DNA of 64,000 nt from Streptomyces populi (GCF_002911015.1 NZ_KZ626851.1:1-64000), one strand, 5' to 3'; shown: positions 34,270 through 44,506, counted from the stretch's first letter. Translations and numbers: made by a program. The notes: a model not told the origin generated them from the letters alone.

Positions 34270-35129
34270 CAGCTGTTTCCTCCGAGCTCGGACTCCAGGC
34301 GGATGAGCATCGCGGCGTCGGCCTCCGACGCGTACTTCGCCAACTCGTTGTTCGAGTAGCCCTTGGCGCCCTTCACCGACACGGCCAGCGTCACCGTGCC
34401 GAGCCGGGTGACGTGCCAGTAGTAGGTCTGCTCGCGTTTCCCGGTGAGGTACTTGCCCATTTCCACGACCTGGTCGTCGGAATAGGTGTTGTTGCCCTGG
34501 CCGTAGGGAGTGGCGTTCGAGATGAGTCCCGAGATCCACTCGTCGGTACGGACCTGCTGCTGCCGGCAGCGCAACGGCTCCTCCAAGGTGGCGGCCAGCT
34601 GCTCGTCGGCATTGCGCACGGTGGTGTGCACGGTGACCGCCGCGCTCACCTTGATCTCACCCTTGCCGCCGGCGGCGGGAATCTCGCTGTAGCGGGAGAG
34701 GGAGGCCAGGACGCCCTTGGGCAGCGCGCGCCGTTCCCACCGGCACTGTTCGTCCAGCAGGGCGACGGTGCCCGGGGTGCTCGCGGCCTGCTGCTGCGCC
34801 CGGAAACCCGCGCCCCATCCCTGCGGCTTCAGCGCGACGGCCGCCGCCAGGGCCTCGGCCCGGCTCCTCGTCCCGGGCACCTTGGCGGGGTCCGCCTTGA
34901 ACGGGGTGCCCGGCGACGCGTCACCCCCTGAGGCGGACGCGGACGCCGCGGCCGAAGGAGAGCCGGACGCGGCCGCGGCGGATTTCGAAGGTGCCGAAGA
35001 GCTCGGTCCGGCCGCTTTGTCGCCGCCCTCGGAACTACAGCCGCCGAGCACCACGGTCGCCGCGGCGACCGACGCGGCGACCCGCCAAGGCCAATTGCTT
35101 CTGTGCACAACGGTGTTGCCGTTGCTCAT
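34269..35129 (-). CDS. Lipoprotein, first gene of the receptor-kinase operon
   Basis: 286 aa. Signal peptide with lipobox VLGGC, lipidated Cys31, then a Ser/Ala/Pro linker to about residue 80 and a folded domain of about 200 residues with two cysteines (DEQCRWERRAL; EEPLRCRQQQ). The sequence is unlike known enzyme families. Its stop shares bases with the start of the kinase-binding protein gene, so the three genes form a tight operon; the lipoprotein may present ligand to, or modulate, the two receptors. That role is inferred from context only. Confidence 0.85.
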   Translation of the reverse strand: MSNGNTVVHRSNWPWRVAASVAAATVVLGGCSSEGGDKAAGPSSSAPSKSAAAASGSPSAAASASASGGDASPGTPFKADPAKVPGTRSRAEALAAAVALKPQGWGAGFRAQQQAASTPGTVALLDEQCRWERRALPKGVLASLSRYSEIPAAGGKGEIKVSAAVTVHTTVRNADEQLAATLEEPLRCRQQQVRTDEWISGLISNATPYGQGNNTYSDDQVVEMGKYLTGKREQTYYWHVTRLGTVTLAVSVKGAKGYSNNELAKYASEADAAMLIRLESELGGNS

Positions 35130-36438
<1,309 letters not shown>

Positions 36439-36639
36439 ACGCGTTCCGGCCGTAGGCCATCCGCACGGTGGGCCGTCGGTCCCCGTGAGCCGTTCCGTGA
36501 GTGCGGGTAGGGGCCGACGGGCCCGTACCCGCGCTCTGCCGTGTCCAGCAGGACAAAGAGAGGGGGAGAGGCCGGAGTTGGTCCTCTCCGCGCCACGAAG
36601 GAACCTCCTCGCGCCGGAATCCGTCTCTCTTCTCGTCAG

Positions 36640-36706
36640 CTTGTACTGAGTATTTGACACAAGATCCCGCCCACGGCATCTTGTACCTGCTGCTTGGTAC
36701 AAGATG
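36640..36706 (+). promoter_or_regulatory. Palindromic operator of the YtrA/GntR operon
   Basis: A perfect 10-bp inverted repeat CATCTTGTAC (36677-36686) / GTACAAGATG (36697-36706), spacer 10, lies just upstream of the membrane-protein start. A second, weaker site CTTGT...ACAAG spans 36640-36663. TGTAC-type dyads are typical of YtrA-subfamily GntR operators, and such a regulator is encoded two genes downstream. Confidence 0.65.
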
Positions 36707-36724
36707 ATCTGAGGGGACCTCTCC

Positions 36725-37525
36725 ATGCTCGACACGCTCGACGCCGCCCCGTTCCAGCGCCGCTTCCTCGAGCACGCCGACCATTACGCCCGCTGGTCCG
36801 GTCTGGCCATCGGCGTCATCGCCGCACAGGCGCTGTCCACGCTGGGGGACGTCGAGTTCGAGCAGCGCGTCGTGTTCTGCATCACGGCTTTCGGCCTGTG
36901 TGCGGTGGCGGGCGTCCTTCTCGCCGACGCGCTGACCCTGGTCCCCCAGGACGTGGTACGCACCGCGAGTCTCGCCCCGCGCCTGGTCAGAGACCATGTG
37001 CCACCGCGCATGGGCCCCCTGATCGCCCTTCAGGGGATCTCGCTCACCGTGCTGCTGGCGATCGCGGCCGTCACGGCCTCCGTCGACCCCGACCGCATCT
37101 TCACCACGGGGAAGGTCGTCGTCGTCACCTGCAACGGGATGCGGGCGTCCCTGGGCCCCTGGCCCGGTCTGTACTACAGCCTCCCGATGTTCGGCGCGCT
37201 CGCCATAGCCACTCCCACCTGCGTGTGGGCCCTGCGCCGCATCGCCCACGGGCCGGGCGGGGAGCAGCAGCGGCGCGACCGCGCGTGGGCGGTGACCGGG
37301 GCCTGGGGTCTGCTGGTGTCGAGCCAGCAGCTGTACGCCGTGCTGATGGTCTCCGTCTCGCTGACGGACACGGGCTGCGCCGGTGCGATGGGCGCGCTCA
37401 CCTTCTGGGTGTTCTACCCCCTGGCCCTGCTGAACCTGTTCACCGTCGTCTGGTCCCTGGTCACCCTGGTGGTTCCCCGGGCCGTCGACGACGAGGCGGC
37501 GGAGGAGCTCCCCGACAATGAATGA
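36725..37525 (+). CDS. Integral membrane protein, six or more helices
   Basis: 266 aa, not recognised. At least six hydrophobic helices with polar loops; no ATPase, protease or channel signature. GAGGGGA precedes the ATG. The gene overlaps the YtrA-type regulator gene by 8 bases and has the palindromic operator upstream. YtrA-type regulators usually control membrane transport genes such as ABC systems, so a transport or membrane-stress role is plausible, but no ATPase is present here. Confidence 0.8.
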   Translation: MLDTLDAAPFQRRFLEHADHYARWSGLAIGVIAAQALSTLGDVEFEQRVVFCITAFGLCAVAGVLLADALTLVPQDVVRTASLAPRLVRDHVPPRMGPLIALQGISLTVLLAIAAVTASVDPDRIFTTGKVVVVTCNGMRASLGPWPGLYYSLPMFGALAIATPTCVWALRRIAHGPGGEQQRRDRAWAVTGAWGLLVSSQQLYAVLMVSVSLTDTGCAGAMGALTFWVFYPLALLNLFTVVWSLVTLVVPRAVDDEAAEELPDNE

Positions 37526-37928
37526 GCCCGCCGTCCGCGTCGACACCACCAGCCAGGTACCGCCGTACGCGCAGATCCGCGCCCAGCTCGGCGCGCTGAT
37601 CCTCACCGGGCGGCTCGTCGAGGGCGACCGGCTGCCGACCGTGCGCCAGCTGGCCACGGACCTCGGCCTCGCGCCAGGCACCGTGGCCCGTGCCTACCGC
37701 GAACTGGAGGCCGCCGAGCTGATCCGCACCCGTCGCGGGGCGGGCTCCCGGGTCGCGGCGCCCCCGGCCGGGCCGACCCGCTCCTATGCCCCCCAACTCG
37801 CGACCCTCGCACGTGACTTCACGTCCTCCGCCCGCGCGCTGGGCGCCGACACCGAGGCGATCCTGGCCGCTGTCCGGGACGCCCTGGACCCGGACCGCGC
37901 CCAGCCTTCTCGTCCCGGTTCCGTATGA
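37518..37928 (+). CDS. GntR-family regulator, YtrA subfamily
   Basis: 136 aa: a winged helix (about 15-75; YAQIRAQLGALILTGRLVEGDRLPTVRQLA, LGLAPGTVARAYRELEAAELIRTRRGAG) and only a short helical tail, the hallmark of the YtrA subfamily, which lacks a large effector domain. GGAGGAG lies nine bases before the start inside the preceding gene. Likely represses its own operon through the TGTAC palindrome upstream of the membrane-protein gene. Confidence 0.92.
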   Translation: MNEPAVRVDTTSQVPPYAQIRAQLGALILTGRLVEGDRLPTVRQLATDLGLAPGTVARAYRELEAAELIRTRRGAGSRVAAPPAGPTRSYAPQLATLARDFTSSARALGADTEAILAAVRDALDPDRAQPSRPGSV

Positions 37929-38066
37929 GGCCGGCGGCTCTCGTGGCGTCGGCCCGCACCGGTTCGCGGTGTGGGCCTGTGCCGGTCGCGGCGTAGACCC
38001 GTCCCGGGATGCGTGGTGGATCACAGTGGGGGGAGGGTGGACAGGGGGGGGGGCGGCGGCTCGTAA

Positions 38067-38663
38067 CTTAACGAATGTTCGACCATCGAGGCCGCTCGCG
38101 AGGAGTTCTCCGAGCAGGGATACAGCGCGACGTCCATCCGGAACATCGCCAAGCGGGCCGGGGTCAGCCTCTCCGCCCTGTACTACTACTACAAGGGCAA
38201 GCAGGAACTCCTCGTCGCGATCCTCGACGACGGTCTCGACGCCTACTTCGGCGCCTGCGAATCCGCGCTGCGGGAGGCCGGGGACGATCCGGCCGAACGG
38301 CTGGAGGCGCTGGTCGCGGCCACGGTCCGGTTCCGGATCGAGCACCCCGTCAAGAGCAGCATCGTCCTCACCGAGGGGCGCAGCCTGGAGCCCGAACCCC
38401 TCGCGCGCTACCGCAAGAACGAGGAGCGCGGAACGCGGCAGTTCCGTGAGGTGATCGAGCGGGGTGTGGCCGACGGGGTGTTCCTGACGCCCTATCCGGA
38501 CGACGCCCGGCGCGCCGTCATCGCCATGTGCAACGCCATCGCCCAGTGGTACCGGGTCGACGGCGAGGTCACTCCCGAGGAGCTCGTCGAGCGGTACGTG
38601 TCGCTGGCGCTGACCGTGGTGGAGTACCGGCCGCGCTCCGTGCGCAAGGCGGTACGCGGGTAG
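38067..38663 (+). pseudogene. TetR-family regulator lacking a start (5'-truncated or frameshifted)
   Basis: The frame from just after a TAA at 38064-38066 reads TIEAAREEFSEQGYSATSI...SLSALYYYYKGKQELL and on to a full TetR C terminus ending at 38663. No ATG, GTG or TTG precedes the helix-turn-helix in frame; the ATG at 38075 is one base out of frame. The first about 15 residues usual for the family are missing and a promoter-like AACTTAACGAATG abuts the coding part, so a small deletion or a one-base indel is likely. Downstream lies an ALDH/ADH pair it may once have repressed. Confidence 0.65.
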
Positions 38664-38702
38664 CGGTGGGTCCTCCGGGCGGTCGGCTCGGAGTTTCGTC
38701 CA

Positions 38703-38757
38703 AAAAACAGTCAGTGTTGACCGCATAGGTTGAGAAAAACGGTCAGCGCTGTATGTT
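38703..38757 (+). promoter_or_regulatory. Promoter with 17-bp direct-repeat operator before the ALDH gene
   Basis: AAAAACAGTCAGTGTTG (38703-38719) and AAAAACGGTCAGCGCTG (38735-38751) match at 14 of 17 positions, 32 bases apart. The second copy fills the 16-base spacer between TTGAGA (-35) and TATGTT (-10, 38752-38757), the geometry of a repressor site. A TetR-type repressor is the likely reader. Confidence 0.6.
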
Positions 38758-38825
38758 TAACGGGTCGGCGCAGACGCCGGCCGTACGGACGCCCCGGAGC
38801 CGGGGCGAACAGTCGAGGAGATGCC

Positions 38826-40295
38826 ATGTCCGCAGGGGATACCGCGTCCACGGAACTCGTGGAGCACACCCGACTCTTCATCGGCGGCCACTGGGAGAAC
38901 CCGGCCGGCACGGACGTCATCGAGGTCGTCTCCCCGCACGACGGTCACCTCGTCGGCCGCGTCCCGCACGCCTCCACCGAGGACGTGGACCGGGCCGTCG
39001 CCGCCGCCCGCGAGGCGTTCGACCACGGGCCCTGGCCCCGGATGACGGTCGGCGAACGCGTCGAGGTCATGGGCCGCATCACGAAGCTGATGAGCGCCCG
39101 GGCACGGGAGTTCGCCGAGCTCATCACCCGGCAGAACGGTTCCCCGATCTCCTGGTCGCTGACGAACCAGGTGATGGGTGCCATCGGTCACTTCGCCGTC
39201 ACCGCGCAGGCCGCCGCCGCCTTCCCGTTCGAGGAACGGAAGCAGGGCATGCGGTCCCCGCTGGTCGTGCGCCGGGAGCCGGTCGGTGTCGTCGCCGCGA
39301 TCGTGCCGTGGAACGTGCCCCAGTTCACGGCCGCCTCCAAGCTGGCCCCGGCGCTCGCCGCCGGCTGCACCGTGGTGCTCAAGCCGTCGCCCGAGACCCC
39401 GCTGGACGCCTTCCTGTTCGCCGAGATCGCCGCCGAAGCCGGGCTGCCCGAGGGCGTCCTGAGCGTGCTGCCCGCCGACCGGGAGGTCAGTGAGTACCTC
39501 GTCGGGCACGCCGGCGTCGACAAGGTCGCCTTCACCGGCTCCGTCGGCGCGGGCAAGCGGGTCATGGAGGTCGCCGCGCGCAACCTCACCCGCGTCACCC
39601 TCGAACTCGGCGGCAAGTCCGCCGCGATCGTCCTGCCGGACGCGGCCACCGACGACGTCGTACGCACCGTCCTGACCGGCTCGTTCCTGAACAACGGCCA
39701 GGCCTGTGTCGCCCTCACCCGCGTCCTGCTCCCGAGCAGCCGCTACGAGGAGCTCGCCGCCGCGATCACCGAAGCGGTCGCCGCACTCGCGGTCGGCGAC
39801 CCGCTGAAGGAGGAAACCCAGGTCGGGCCCCTCGTCTCCGGGCGCCAGCAGGCGCGCAACCTCGACTACATCCGCATCGGCAAGGAAGAGGGCGCCACCC
39901 TCCTGCTCGGCGGCGGTGTCCCGGAAGGGCTGGAGGCGGGCGCGTACGTCGAGCCCACGCTCTTCGGCGACGTCACCAACACCATGCGCATCGCCCGCGA
40001 GGAGATCTTCGGGCCGGTCGTCTGCCTCATGCCCTACGACACCGAGGACGAGGCCGTCGAAATCGCCGACGACTCGGACTTCGGCCTCTCCGGCGCGGTG
40101 ATCACGGCCGACGTCGAACACGGCCTGGACATCGCCCGCCGGATCCGCACGGGCACCTTCACCGTCAACGGGTTCTCCATCGACCTCACCGCGCCGTTCG
40201 GCGGCTACAAGAACTCCGGCATCGGCCGCGAGTTCGGGGTCGCGGGACTGACCGCGTACCTGGAACAGAAGGCCATCGCCCTGCCCGCCGCCTGA
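38826..40295 (+). CDS. Aldehyde dehydrogenase (NAD-dependent family)
   Basis: 489 aa, full length for the family. Catalytic elements are intact: general base Glu in LELGGKSAA, nucleophile Cys in NNGQACVALT, oxyanion Asn in VPWNVPQF, and PFGGYKNSGIGRE near the C terminus. It oxidises an aldehyde to an acid with NAD(P); substrate unknown. GAGGAG lies five bases before the ATG at 38826. Together with the downstream alcohol dehydrogenase it would turn an alcohol into a carboxylic acid. A repressor-type promoter precedes it. Confidence 0.92.
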   Translation: MSAGDTASTELVEHTRLFIGGHWENPAGTDVIEVVSPHDGHLVGRVPHASTEDVDRAVAAAREAFDHGPWPRMTVGERVEVMGRITKLMSARAREFAELITRQNGSPISWSLTNQVMGAIGHFAVTAQAAAAFPFEERKQGMRSPLVVRREPVGVVAAIVPWNVPQFTAASKLAPALAAGCTVVLKPSPETPLDAFLFAEIAAEAGLPEGVLSVLPADREVSEYLVGHAGVDKVAFTGSVGAGKRVMEVAARNLTRVTLELGGKSAAIVLPDAATDDVVRTVLTGSFLNNGQACVALTRVLLPSSRYEELAAAITEAVAALAVGDPLKEETQVGPLVSGRQQARNLDYIRIGKEEGATLLLGGGVPEGLEAGAYVEPTLFGDVTNTMRIAREEIFGPVVCLMPYDTEDEAVEIADDSDFGLSGAVITADVEHGLDIARRIRTGTFTVNGFSIDLTAPFGGYKNSGIGREFGVAGLTAYLEQKAIALPAA

Positions 40296-40493
40296 CCCGC
40301 GGCACATCGCCCCGGCCGGCCGTCGCACATCCCCCGGTGCCCACGGCCGGCCGGACCCCGACGGGGCATCGCCGCGGGCGCCCACGCGGGCCGCTCGCTT
40401 CGCAGGCCGGGCCCCGGCCGTCTCCCTCACTCTCCCGCCCGCCGGTGACGCCGATCACGCCACCGGCCCTCCACCCCTCCACAAGGAGTCACC

Positions 40494-41573
40494 ATGCTCG
40501 CTGCCCTGATGACCGAACTCGGGCAGGACAAGCTCGAGGTCCGCGACGACGTCGAGACCATCGGCTTCGGTCCCGGAAAGGTCCGCGTCGCCATCAAGGC
40601 CACCGGTCTGTGCCAGTCCGACCTGTCCGGGATGAAGGGCATCATCCCCAACGCCGTCCCGATGGTCCTCGGCCACGAGGGCGCGGGCGAGGTCCTGGAG
40701 GTCGGCGAAGGCGTCACCCATGTCGGGCCCGGCGATCGCGTCATCGTCAACTGGCGTCCCTCCTGCGGCACATGCGCGTACTGCCACCGCGGCGAGTCCA
40801 ACCTCTGCATGGCCGGTGTCGCCGCCGTCGGCATCCCCGCGTTCCGCTCCCGCGGCACCGACTTCTTCCGGTTCATGGGCGCGGGCACCTTCGCCGAGGA
40901 GGTCGTCCTGGAGGCCGGATTCGCCGCTCCGTTCCCCGACGACGTCTCCTACGAGGCCGCCGCGCTCATCGGCTGCGGCGTCACCACCGGGCTCGGCGCC
41001 GCCATCAACTCCTGCGACGTCAAGGCGGGCGAGAGCGTCGCCGTCATCGGCTGCGGTGGCGTCGGCATCAGCGCCGTCATGGGCGCCAAGGCGGCGGGCG
41101 CGGCCCATGTCGTCGCCGTCGACCCGGTCGCCGGGCGCCGTCGGTGGGCCCTCGACCTCGGCGCCACCGCCGCCGTCTCCCCGGACGAACTGCCCGACGC
41201 CGTACGGGACATCACCGCCGGCTTCGGCTTCGACCACGTCATCGAGGCCGTCGGCCGCCCGGCCACGGTCCGCTCCGCCTACGAGGCAGCCCGCCGCGGC
41301 GGCACCGTCTGCCTCGTCGGAGTCGGCGGTGCCCAGGACATGATGCCGGTGAACCTGCTGGAGCTCTTCGCGAGCGCCAAGCGCATCGTGCCGTCCATCT
41401 ACGGCGGCGACGACGTGACCCGCACCTACGGCCGCGTCATCAACCTGATCCGGGCCGGCCGCATCGACCTGGAGGCCCTCGTCACGCACCGCATGCCCCT
41501 CGCCGACGTCAACCAGGCCATCGACCTGATGCGCAGCGGCGAGTCCCTGCGTGTCATGCTCACCAACGCCTGA
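40494..41573 (+). CDS. Zinc-dependent alcohol dehydrogenase (MDR family)
   Basis: 359 aa. Catalytic zinc ligands in GLCQSD and GHEGAGE; structural zinc lobe CGTCAYCHRGESNLC; Rossmann motif GCGGVG. The lobe and a long loop (FRSRGTDFFRFMGAGTFAEE) resemble the NDMA-type/class III-like group. It converts an alcohol to an aldehyde, supplying the adjacent ALDH. AAGGAG precedes the ATG; the 198-base gap after ALDH may hold its own promoter. Confidence 0.92.
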   Translation: MLAALMTELGQDKLEVRDDVETIGFGPGKVRVAIKATGLCQSDLSGMKGIIPNAVPMVLGHEGAGEVLEVGEGVTHVGPGDRVIVNWRPSCGTCAYCHRGESNLCMAGVAAVGIPAFRSRGTDFFRFMGAGTFAEEVVLEAGFAAPFPDDVSYEAAALIGCGVTTGLGAAINSCDVKAGESVAVIGCGGVGISAVMGAKAAGAAHVVAVDPVAGRRRWALDLGATAAVSPDELPDAVRDITAGFGFDHVIEAVGRPATVRSAYEAARRGGTVCLVGVGGAQDMMPVNLLELFASAKRIVPSIYGGDDVTRTYGRVINLIRAGRIDLEALVTHRMPLADVNQAIDLMRSGESLRVMLTNA

Positions 41574-41637
41574 CCGGCCCGGACGGACGGAAAGGACGTT
41601 TCCACGGCGCACCCCGCGTGCGCCGTAGGATCTCCGC

Positions 41638-42276
41638 ATGCCAGAGCAGCCCCCACCCCGCCGCCGACGCGTGCAGCAGCGCGCGCTGGACACCCGCGAG
41701 CTCCTTCTCGACGCGACGGTGGGGGTGCTCGCCGAGCAGGGCTACGCCCAGTTCTCCACACTCGCGGTCGGCGAGGCGGCCGGAGTCTCACGGGGCCGGC
41801 TCGTGCACCACTTCCCGACGAAGCTGGCCCTCGTCGAGGCGACGCTGGACCACCTCGTGGAACGCTACCGGGAGCGGGTGCCGCTGCACCTCGACCTGAT
41901 CACCGACGGGCCCGACGAGGGACGTATCGCACGGGCCCTGGACACCCTGTGGAGCCTCAAGCGCAGCCGCGAGTACGCCGCGTGCCTGGAACTGATCGCG
42001 GGCGCCCGCGGCGACGAGGAACTGCGGTCCGCGCTGCGGAAGTTCGACGGCGACCTGAACGCGGCGCTCGACGACGCCGTCCGCCGCCTCGTGGGAATCG
42101 TCGCCGACAGACCGGGCTTCGACGCCGCGCTCATGACCACCATCAGCGCCATGCGGGGCCTGCTCCTCACCGCCCGAGCCCTGGGCCTGAGCGAGAGCGA
42201 CCTCGAAGGCGAATGGTCACGGATGCGCGAGCGGCTCGTGCTGATCTTCGAGGAGTACGACCCGGCGGGCGCGTGA
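41638..42276 (+). CDS. TetR-family regulator
   Basis: 212 aa. HTH at about 22-65 (TRELLLDATVGVLAEQGYAQFSTLAVGEAAGVSRGRLVHHFPTK), then an all-helical ligand domain. It is 64 bases downstream of the ADH gene on the same strand and may control the ALDH/ADH operon, particularly as the other TetR gene upstream is damaged. AGGA precedes the ATG. Confidence 0.92.
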   Translation: MPEQPPPRRRRVQQRALDTRELLLDATVGVLAEQGYAQFSTLAVGEAAGVSRGRLVHHFPTKLALVEATLDHLVERYRERVPLHLDLITDGPDEGRIARALDTLWSLKRSREYAACLELIAGARGDEELRSALRKFDGDLNAALDDAVRRLVGIVADRPGFDAALMTTISAMRGLLLTARALGLSESDLEGEWSRMRERLVLIFEEYDPAGA

Positions 42277-42583
42277 GCACCCGCGCGTACCCGCTCGACG
42301 CCGATGGTGACCAGGTGAGGCCGGTCGGCCCGTGCGGCGGGCTCTCCCGGCCGGGCGAGTGCCGTGCGCCAGGCCCCCGTCACCGCCGCGTGGGCCCGCT
42401 CGGTGCGGCAGTCCCGATACGCCGCAGGCCGGGTGGCGGGCGAGCCTCGCCGGAACCCGACCGCGGAACCGGCCGCTTCCGCTCGACTGTCCTTCACGGA
42501 GTCCGATCCCAACTCGGCTCGTGAAATGAGGAGTTGAGGCGGATCGATCGCCGGTCGGGATGGAGGCCCTCTAGGATCCCTGT
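42277..42583. other. Intergenic stretch, 307 bases
   Basis: Holds the promoter side of the next gene. A minus-strand frame around 42290-42430 (CRTERAHAAVTGAWRT, HLVTIGVERV) looks protein-like but has no start or stop of a gene and may be a remnant. Confidence 0.3.
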
Positions 42584-43411
42584 ATGGCAGGAGAGACGGA
42601 GAGTTCCGCACGCGCACGGAGCGGGGCCCGTCCCATCCGCTTGGGACGGCTCGCCCGGTGGGAGCGGCCCGTGACCGGGCTGATCGGGAGCCTGCTCGCT
42701 GCGGCCGGCGGGACGGCGGTCTTCGTCTCGAAGAATCAGGCGGGCAGCGTCACCTTGACCGCACTGGGCGGCTTGTTCCTGCTGATGGCCGTGAGCGGCC
42801 GCACCATCGAGAGCGTGCGTATCGGGGACTGGGAGATCACGATGGCGGAGCTGCGCAGGCAGGCGGCCGAACAGGCCCGCGCCGGGCTGAACGAGCAGGC
42901 CCAGGCCACGTTGGACCTGCTGAAGAAGCTGAACCCGGGAGCGGACCGGGACCCGGAAGTTCACGCACTGGAGATAAACGTCTTCGAGAACCGCGTCCTG
43001 GAGGCCGTGGAGGCGGCGCACGCCGACAACGAGCGGGTGGAACACCATTTCGCCGCCGGGCTCGGCGAGCCGCTTGCCGTCCTGGTGGCGCAGCCCGACG
43101 ACGTCAGGATCGGTGTCTTCGCCGCATACGCGCTGGACACTTCCGGTCACGTCGCGCAGACGTCCTTGGAAAGCTTCGTACGGCGGGCGCGGGAGACGGA
43201 CTGCGCCGCGTACTTGTTCGTCAACGGCACGCTGCACCAGGAGGACTTGGCGTTTCTGGTACAGGGCATCGAACGGGACGGTGGCCGACCGGTGGGGGTG
43301 CAGACCTGGACGTCCACCGCACCGTCCGCGAACCTGCGTCCCGCCGTCGACCGCCTGCTCACCCGTGTCCGAGGACCGCAGGACGAAGCGCCGAGAATTC
43401 CCCAGCAGTGA
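42584..43411 (+). CDS. Membrane-anchored hypothetical protein, 275 aa
   Basis: Two adjacent membrane helices (about 28-48 and 53-70) with a basic N terminus, then a coiled-coil-like segment (AELRRQAAEQARAGLNEQAQATLDLL) and a globular cytoplasmic domain of about 150 residues (LAVLVAQPDDVRIGVFAAY, CAAYLFVNGTLHQEDLAFLVQGI) without known catalytic motif. Not recognised. The 3' end overlaps the start of a decayed NACHT-type ATPase fragment, hinting that both once belonged to one locus. AGGA lies before the ATG. Confidence 0.7.
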   Translation: MAGETESSARARSGARPIRLGRLARWERPVTGLIGSLLAAAGGTAVFVSKNQAGSVTLTALGGLFLLMAVSGRTIESVRIGDWEITMAELRRQAAEQARAGLNEQAQATLDLLKKLNPGADRDPEVHALEINVFENRVLEAVEAAHADNERVEHHFAAGLGEPLAVLVAQPDDVRIGVFAAYALDTSGHVAQTSLESFVRRARETDCAAYLFVNGTLHQEDLAFLVQGIERDGGRPVGVQTWTSTAPSANLRPAVDRLLTRVRGPQDEAPRIPQQ

Positions 43412-43673
43412 GCACCTGTTCACCTGCTCCGACGCCCTGTTCTTCGTCACCGCCCGCTTCGCCCGCCAGGACGATCGGGTCACCTTCGCGGAAGCCGTGC
43501 TGGAACAGACCCCCGCACCGCTCGGGCGGCCGGTGCCTCCGCCGCTGACCGAGGCGACCCGCGACGCGCATCCGCCGGCCAAGCTCAACGAGGCCGCGGC
43601 CGTGTGCCGGGCGTGCGGGGAGCGACCGGTGCTCGTCGTCGACGGGCTGGACGAGGACCGCGGCACCGACGGT
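43404..43673 (+). pseudogene. NACHT/STAND ATPase fragment
   Basis: An internal piece of a STAND NTPase: FFVTARFARQDDRVTFAEAVLEQ, PPPLTEATRDAH and LNEAAAVCRACGERPVLVVDGLDEDRG, the last being a Walker B with the extra acidic residues of NACHT ATPases. The P-loop upstream and everything downstream are gone, and the sequence runs directly into a transposase tail. STAND ATPases serve in bacterial signalling and phage defence; this copy is dead. Confidence 0.6.
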
Positions 43674-43677
43674 CGGT

Positions 43678-43815
43678 GTCAACACCCGCACCGAACGGAT
43701 CGTGAGACAGACGCACGGACGCGTCGGATTCGACCTTCTCCGCCACCACATCCTGCTCCGCCGACAGGCACCCGGCGTCACCACCGACTACGTGACGGAC
43801 CCGAACCTCCTGCGG
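43678..43815 (+). mobile_element. Transposase C-terminal fragment (ISL3-like)
   Basis: VNTRTERIVRQTHGRVGFDLLRHHILL in the +1 frame relative to the NACHT piece matches the end of ISL3-type transposases (VN--TK-IKRQ-YGRA-F-LLR-RVLL). No terminal repeats or remaining catalytic residues. It abuts the ATPase fragment, so an insertion probably broke that gene and then decayed. Confidence 0.5.
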
Positions 43816-43948
43816 TCCCGCTCATGGGCACGTCGACCGCATTCCTCGGCCGGTTCCCGACCCGGCGCCGCTCCCCGCCGCGTTCCTGGTGTCACGGTCC
43901 TGCCGGTGGGAGGCAAAGAACGCAGGCCGTCGCCGGTAAGCTGCGTCG

Positions 43949-44482
43949 GTGCGCACGGTCGAGGTCCTGCTGGACGAGGAGGCGGACCTCGCGGTCCGGG
44001 AAGCCTGGCGACGGCTGGCGGATGCGGGGCTGCCCAGTCAGGCGCGTCACCGCTCACCGACCAACAGCCCGCACCTCACCCTGGCCTCCTGCCCGGAGCT
44101 GACCGCCCCGATCCGCTGGGAACTGGCCGAGGTGGCCGCAGCCCTGCCCCTGCCGGTGCGATTCACCGGCGTGGTCCGCTTCGAGCGGCCGACCTCGGTG
44201 CTGGCCTGGGGCCTCGACCTCGACTCCGCGCTGGCCGGCCTGCACGACCGGGTGTGGGACGCGGTGGCCTCCGACAGTCCGCCCGAGACCCTCAACCCTC
44301 TCCACGCCCCCGCGCACTGGAGCCCGCACGTCACCCTCGGCCGTTCCCGGCGGGCCGGCGCCTTCGCCGACCGGCGGGTCCCCGAACTGCTGCCGGCGCC
44401 GCCGCTGTCGGTCCGGCTCACCACCCTGCGCAGCTACGACACCGAGACCGGCGCCCTGGAGATGCTGGAGCCCCGTCCCTGA
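43949..44482 (+). CDS. 2H phosphoesterase (2'-5' RNA ligase-like)
   Basis: 177 aa. Two HxTL-type motifs, HLTLAS (about residue 49) and HVTLGRS (about 131), define the 2H superfamily, which acts on 2',3'-cyclic phosphates or 2'-5' linkages in RNA or nucleotides. No signal peptide. GTG start at 43949 follows a weak purine stretch. Context gives no pathway. Confidence 0.85.
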   Translation: MRTVEVLLDEEADLAVREAWRRLADAGLPSQARHRSPTNSPHLTLASCPELTAPIRWELAEVAAALPLPVRFTGVVRFERPTSVLAWGLDLDSALAGLHDRVWDAVASDSPPETLNPLHAPAHWSPHVTLGRSRRAGAFADRRVPELLPAPPLSVRLTTLRSYDTETGALEMLEPRP

Positions 44483-44506
44483 GACGGCGCCGCCCGCCGG
44501 CCCGAC

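Noticed and set aside
38041..38053. Run of ten G residues before the TetR frame as cause of the frameshift
   Set aside because: An in-frame TAA lies downstream of the run, so a length error there cannot restore the start.
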